Source of the DNA: Chitinophagales bacterium
GTDB lineage: Bacteria > Bacteroidota > Bacteroidia > Chitinophagales > LD1
Direction: 5' to 3'
Assembly (NCBI GenBank): GCA_016786765.1
Contig: JAEUUZ010000066.1
Coordinates: 1-46,136 of the forward strand
Length of the DNA stretch: 46,136 bases
Below, in pieces: positions 42,889 through 46,136 of this stretch. Position 1 is the first letter of the stretch, and the number at the start of each line of letters is the position of its first letter. A program made the translations under genes and the position numbers. The notes under the pieces are model-generated. The model ran no database searches, was not told the origin of the DNA, and was given only the letters and a program-made list of their open reading frames with translations.

Positions 42889-44196
42889 ATGTCAGTTCAA
42901 AATATTCAACAAATAAGCGAAACCTTAGACCAAAGTTATAGCTCCATTGTAAAGCGCCAGTTTAAGAAAAACCGAATGGCTGTTTGGTCGTTACGTTTCA
43001 TTTTTGTTATCGTATTTATTGGATTGTTTGCCGATTTTTTATCGAATGATAAGCCAATTGTTTGTAGCTATAAAGGGAATACTTATTTCCCCATTGTGAA
43101 AAGCTATGGAGTAAGCTTAGGTATTGCCAAATGGCCTAAAGATATTGCAAATGTAGATTGGCATACCTTGAATTACGATTGGGCGGTACTTCCGTTAATT
43201 CCCTATTCTCCACAATTCCAAGATTTGAAGAACGATAATTTTAAAGGTCCCTTTGACGAGCAAGATGTTCCCTCTTTCCGATTCACGCACTTTTTAGGAA
43301 CCGATAAATTGGGCCGAGATGTTTTGAGTGGTATGATTCAAGGAACACGCGTAGCCATGATGGTGGGCGTAATTTCTATGTCTATTGCTGTTATTATTGG
43401 TATCCTCCTGGGTTCATTAGCTGGTTATTTTGGCGACACAAAATTGAAAATGAGTCGCATTCGAATATACTTGAATCTTTTGTTTTTTGCCCTAGGTGTT
43501 TTTTATGCATTTATGGTTAGAAGCTATGTATTGTCTGATGCACTTTCCTCTGGTATAGGCTCGTTTCTTGTTCAAGTTATCATCAGTTTTATAGTGTTCG
43601 TTGTGTTTATGATAATAGCGAATGTATTAGTTGTGCCACTTAAGAAAATTGCTTTCTTGGGAACACAGGTTAGTATTCCAATGGATATTTTGATTTCCAG
43701 ATTAATTGAAGTGATTGTTTCTGTACCTACACTTTTATTATTGCTTTCTATTTCAGCGTTAATGAGTAAGCCTTCCATTTTTGTTACCATGGTTGTTATT
43801 GGATTTTTAGGGTGGACAAGCATTGCCAAATATGTTCGTGCAGAGTTACTAAAAGTGCGAAGTTTAGAGTTCATTGAAGCGGCTCAAGCTTTAGGCTTAA
43901 GCGAAATTCAAGTAATTTTCAAACACGCTATTCCTAACTCGTTAACCTCAGTATTGATTACTATTGCCTTTGGTGTTGCCGGGGCTATTCTTACGGAATC
44001 AAGTCTTTCCTTCTTAGGCATTGGTGTTGCTCCGGAAGAAGTTACTTGGGGTAGTTTGCTTTCCGCTTCACGAAGTGATGTATCGGCATGGTGGTTGGCC
44101 ATATTCCCTGGGTTTGCCATCTTTATTACTGTTACCATTTTTAATTTAATTGGCGAAGGACTTACCGATGCCATGGATCCACGATTGAAACAGTAA
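42889..44196 (+). CDS. ABC transporter permease (DppC/YejE type) with extra TM pair
   Basis: 435 residues against about 300 for E. coli DppC. The first TM (about 32-50) is followed by an ectodomain with SNDKPIVCSYKGNTYFPIVK, a pattern like that of YejE-type permeases. Then come GTDKLGRDVLSGMIQGTRVA and GSLAGYFGD (about 172-185). Here the family normally runs straight into D-x-x-R-x-x-E. In this protein about 80 residues with two extra hydrophobic helices are inserted before MDILISRLIEVIVSVPTLLL. The EAA loop is SLEFIEAAQALGLSEIQVIF, and the end DAMDPRLKQ is normal. With the upstream permease it forms the channel; ATPases must come from elsewhere. Confidence 0.93.
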   Translation: MSVQNIQQISETLDQSYSSIVKRQFKKNRMAVWSLRFIFVIVFIGLFADFLSNDKPIVCSYKGNTYFPIVKSYGVSLGIAKWPKDIANVDWHTLNYDWAVLPLIPYSPQFQDLKNDNFKGPFDEQDVPSFRFTHFLGTDKLGRDVLSGMIQGTRVAMMVGVISMSIAVIIGILLGSLAGYFGDTKLKMSRIRIYLNLLFFALGVFYAFMVRSYVLSDALSSGIGSFLVQVIISFIVFVVFMIIANVLVVPLKKIAFLGTQVSIPMDILISRLIEVIVSVPTLLLLLSISALMSKPSIFVTMVVIGFLGWTSIAKYVRAELLKVRSLEFIEAAQALGLSEIQVIFKHAIPNSLTSVLITIAFGVAGAILTESSLSFLGIGVAPEEVTWGSLLSASRSDVSAWWLAIFPGFAIFITVTIFNLIGEGLTDAMDPRLKQ

Positions 44197-44240
44197 ACGG
44201 CTCGGTAACAATTGTTCCGGCATATTTTAGAAAAATGCAC

Positions 44241-44248
44241 TACTTTCG
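44241..44248 (+). promoter_or_regulatory. Candidate -7 box of the rhodanese-thioredoxin gene
   Basis: TACTTTCG fits TAnnTTCG and lies 40 nt before the ATG. Confidence 0.4.
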
Positions 44249-44288
44249 ATGTGTTTGAATATTACTTCAATTTATTAAACCGTTATAC

Positions 44289-44999
44289 ATGATGCGCTTA
44301 TCTCTTATTTTATTGGTGTCGGCTCTTGCATTTTTTTCTTGTTCGAACGGACAGGGCAATCAGAAAATTCCTGTTGAACAATTCGAAAAAAAATTGGCAG
44401 ACACTAAAGATGCTATTCTCTTGGATGTTCGTACTCCCGGTGAGTTCAACGAACGCCATTTGAACAACGCCACCAATATCGACTATAATGGAAGCGATTT
44501 TGAACAACGCATTGCATCGTTAGATAAAACTAAACCCGTTTTCGTGTATTGTCTTTCAGGCGGAAGAAGTACTGGCGCAGCCAATTTGTTGGCATCTAAG
44601 GGCTTCAAAAATATATACAATATGGAAGGCGGAATTTTGGCTTGGGCAAACGCAGGTAAACCGGTTGTTGGCGGTGCAGTTGCTGATGATGCTTCAACAA
44701 TGGACACGTATTTGAAATCGGTAACTAAAGATAAACTGGTGTTGGTGGATTTCAATGCAACGTGGTGCGGTCCATGTAAAAAGTTAAAACCTATTGTCGA
44801 AAAATTGGCTAAAAAACACAGCGCGCTGGTAGAGTTAAAAGCTATTGATGTTGACCAAAATACTGCATTAGCCGATGCTATGCATATCAACAGCATTCCA
44901 TTATTGATACTCTACAAGCAAGGCAAAGAAGTATGGCGCTTTATGGGTTTAGCGGCTGAACAAGAAGTGGAGAAAGCCATTTTAGATAATGCTAAATAA
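44289..44999 (+). CDS. Rhodanese-thioredoxin fusion lipoprotein
   Basis: 236 residues. The signal ends in a lipobox-like FFSCSNGQ (Cys ~18). Residues ~27-128 are a rhodanese domain: ILLDVRTPGEFNERHL, then the active-site loop YCLSGGRSTGAANLL with the persulfide-forming Cys, then GGILAWANAGKPV. Residues ~140-236 are a thioredoxin domain with WCGPC in VDFNATWCGPCKKLKPIVEK and the cis-Pro in HINSIPLLILY. It probably works in the periplasm on sulfane sulfur or disulfide transfer, the thioredoxin part reducing the persulfide of the rhodanese part; this is inferred. Single gene with its own promoter-like box. Confidence 0.92.
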   Translation: MMRLSLILLVSALAFFSCSNGQGNQKIPVEQFEKKLADTKDAILLDVRTPGEFNERHLNNATNIDYNGSDFEQRIASLDKTKPVFVYCLSGGRSTGAANLLASKGFKNIYNMEGGILAWANAGKPVVGGAVADDASTMDTYLKSVTKDKLVLVDFNATWCGPCKKLKPIVEKLAKKHSALVELKAIDVDQNTALADAMHINSIPLLILYKQGKEVWRFMGLAAEQEVEKAILDNAK

Positions 45000-45114
45000 G
45001 GACTTTACTTTTTAGTCGTTTCAATACACCACTTCAAAATTTCAAAGTAAAGGGCAACCATTTCCATCACGCTCCTCAAATGTGTTTTACCGTTTTGTAT
45101 TATCATTCTTCGAT

Positions 45115-45813
45115 ATGATTGCTTTGTCTTCTTCTCTCCATCAAATCTTCTGCGTTAACGGTTTTCAAGAACTCGTCTCAACGCCTTTTTATGGCGAAGT
45201 AAATGCCATGTACTGGACCCGCGAACTAAAAGGCGATTTCGCTGAGATTGTGAATAAGGTTGAACTAAACGGAAATATGTCCGAGCTTAGCGAAGAACAA
45301 CTTAGTAGTCTTCAGTTGAGCGCAGACGGGCAGTTAGCGCGCGACATAATTTTAAATGACTTAAAGGCCCTAAAAGCCCATGGTGCTGCACCCATACTCA
45401 ATCTCATTCGGTGTTACGATAGAGATGATAACGTCCCCTTTTTTCCAACCGATGTATACTCCTTCCATGTAGATCGGTCGCCCATACCCACCGATACGTT
45501 TTTATGTACTTACTATGGCGATTCCAGCGAAATTGTCCCCAATGCCGAAGCCACACAAAAAATACATATTCCCGAAATACGCACTCAACTCAAAAAGCTA
45601 TACGCTGGCCCCGATGAAGGGTTTGAAGCCTTTTTAACGGAACATTTTTTCGACCTGCACTATCAAGCAAAACCCACCGCGCGCAATGTTAGCCTAGGTT
45701 TAGGTCACTTGTGGCGATTGGCTATCGACCATCCCGAACTTCCTGTTCCGCCCTGTATTCACCGTGCACCGGTGGAAAAAAGCGGACAAACACGTTTGTT
45801 GCTAATTTGTTGA
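45115..45813 (+). CDS. DUF1826-like protein
   Basis: 232 residues from the ATG at 45115 (MIALSSSLHQIF); a GTG at 45082 is an alternative that would add a hydrophobic start. Distinctive motifs are FFPTDVYSFHVDRSPIPTDT, followed by TFLCTYYGDSSEIVPNAEA (about 124-155), and CIHRAPVEKSG followed by TRLLLIC at the end. The H-x-D ... H layout (FHVDRSP, CIHRAP) could be a metal site, as in cupin or 2-oxoglutarate oxygenase folds. DUF1826 proteins in proteobacteria are often near zinc-related COG0523 genes; no such neighbour is visible here. Function unknown. Confidence 0.65.
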   Translation: MIALSSSLHQIFCVNGFQELVSTPFYGEVNAMYWTRELKGDFAEIVNKVELNGNMSELSEEQLSSLQLSADGQLARDIILNDLKALKAHGAAPILNLIRCYDRDDNVPFFPTDVYSFHVDRSPIPTDTFLCTYYGDSSEIVPNAEATQKIHIPEIRTQLKKLYAGPDEGFEAFLTEHFFDLHYQAKPTARNVSLGLGHLWRLAIDHPELPVPPCIHRAPVEKSGQTRLLLIC

Positions 45814-46136
45814 ATACAAAAAAAAGCAACGAAGCAATACTCCTTTTTTTTAATGTTTTTGGGCGTGATACCGCGCTTTCCGTTTCAATCTTTGTCCCGC
45901 TATGAAGCGGTACAAAGGATTTTCACTTCAATCACGCACGCGGCATTTCGTTTCATTGTAAATTATTTTCTAAACGTTATTCTTCACCATGGTTCGTGTC
46001 ACCACCCCAACTGTTCGGAAGATAGTACAAACTTTTGATAATCAGGATAACTAAGGGAATCAAAATTGCACATGAGCGAATCTATTGGATAAGATTTGCT
46101 TCATGGATGTCTCAAAAATATTATCGCTACTTCCAG
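45814..46136. other. Right-edge region without a clear gene
   Basis: About 320 bp. Only short frames are open and none has a convincing start and context. An ATG at 46103 opens a frame (MDVSKILSLLP) that runs off the window. Its start would suit the first residues of several transposase families, but eleven residues are not enough to call it. Confidence 0.3.

Noticed and set aside
44483..44896. 137-residue minus-strand ORF opposite the rhodanese-thioredoxin gene
   Set aside because: Shadow of a clear two-domain coding frame.
46103..46136. Start of a transposase gene at the right edge
   Set aside because: Only eleven residues are visible; not enough to support the call.

Overview
The window looks like a piece of a Bacteroidota chromosome. 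Three secreted proteins carry C-terminal sorting signals of the type IX secretion system (T9SS). Promoter-like boxes of the form TAnnTTTG/TAnnTTCG, the Bacteroidota sigma-factor -7 motif, precede many genes. The DNA is AT-rich, and the SdhC and MbnP types and the CusA-TolC fusion are those usual in this phylum. I cannot name a genus.

Layout: 1-1837 is the 3' part of a repetitive T9SS type B surface protein. It converges on ppk1 (polyphosphate kinase, minus strand) with a shared terminator between them. 4208-9208 holds three tightly spaced polytopic membrane proteins: a TMTC-like TPR protein, a GT-C-like protein and a third carrying an HYPPG motif. They look like a glycosyl-transfer operon. 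9433-13327 is the sdhCAB operon (respiratory complex II), split between sdhA and sdhB by a four-helix-bundle (S23/IVP family) gene flanked by long imperfect inverted repeats. It is followed by a small secreted protein and rsmG. 14450-23043 holds an unrecognised helical protein, a T9SS protein with delta-60, dockerin-like and cohesin-like parts, an unknown secreted protein, an alpha/beta hydrolase, a polyprenyl diphosphate synthase, and aguB-aguA (agmatine to putrescine). 23114-29392 is a 2092-residue mosaic T9SS adhesin-like protein.

29640-31495 is a two-gene operon coding an MbnP-like lipoprotein and a dihaem MauG/MbnH-type peroxidase. This pair is known elsewhere to build a kynurenine-based copper site. 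Next come tRNA-Ser(GCT) and tRNA-Pro(TGG). Directly downstream of tRNA-Pro are a small GIY-YIG nuclease gene, a 35-bp exact copy of the tRNA-Pro 3' end, and then a third decayed copy. This is the signature of serial insertion at a tRNA 3' end and is the most unusual structure in the window. A heavy-metal RND efflux operon follows: a small membrane protein, a CusA-TolC fusion, and a CusB lipoprotein.

38545-46136 holds a TIGR01777 epimerase on the minus strand, a peptide/nickel-type ABC importer (binding lipoprotein and two permeases with unusual insertions, no ATPase in view), a rhodanese-thioredoxin fusion lipoprotein, a DUF1826-like protein, and about 320 bp without a clear gene.

All calls rest on reading motifs by eye. 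No database search or structure prediction was run.
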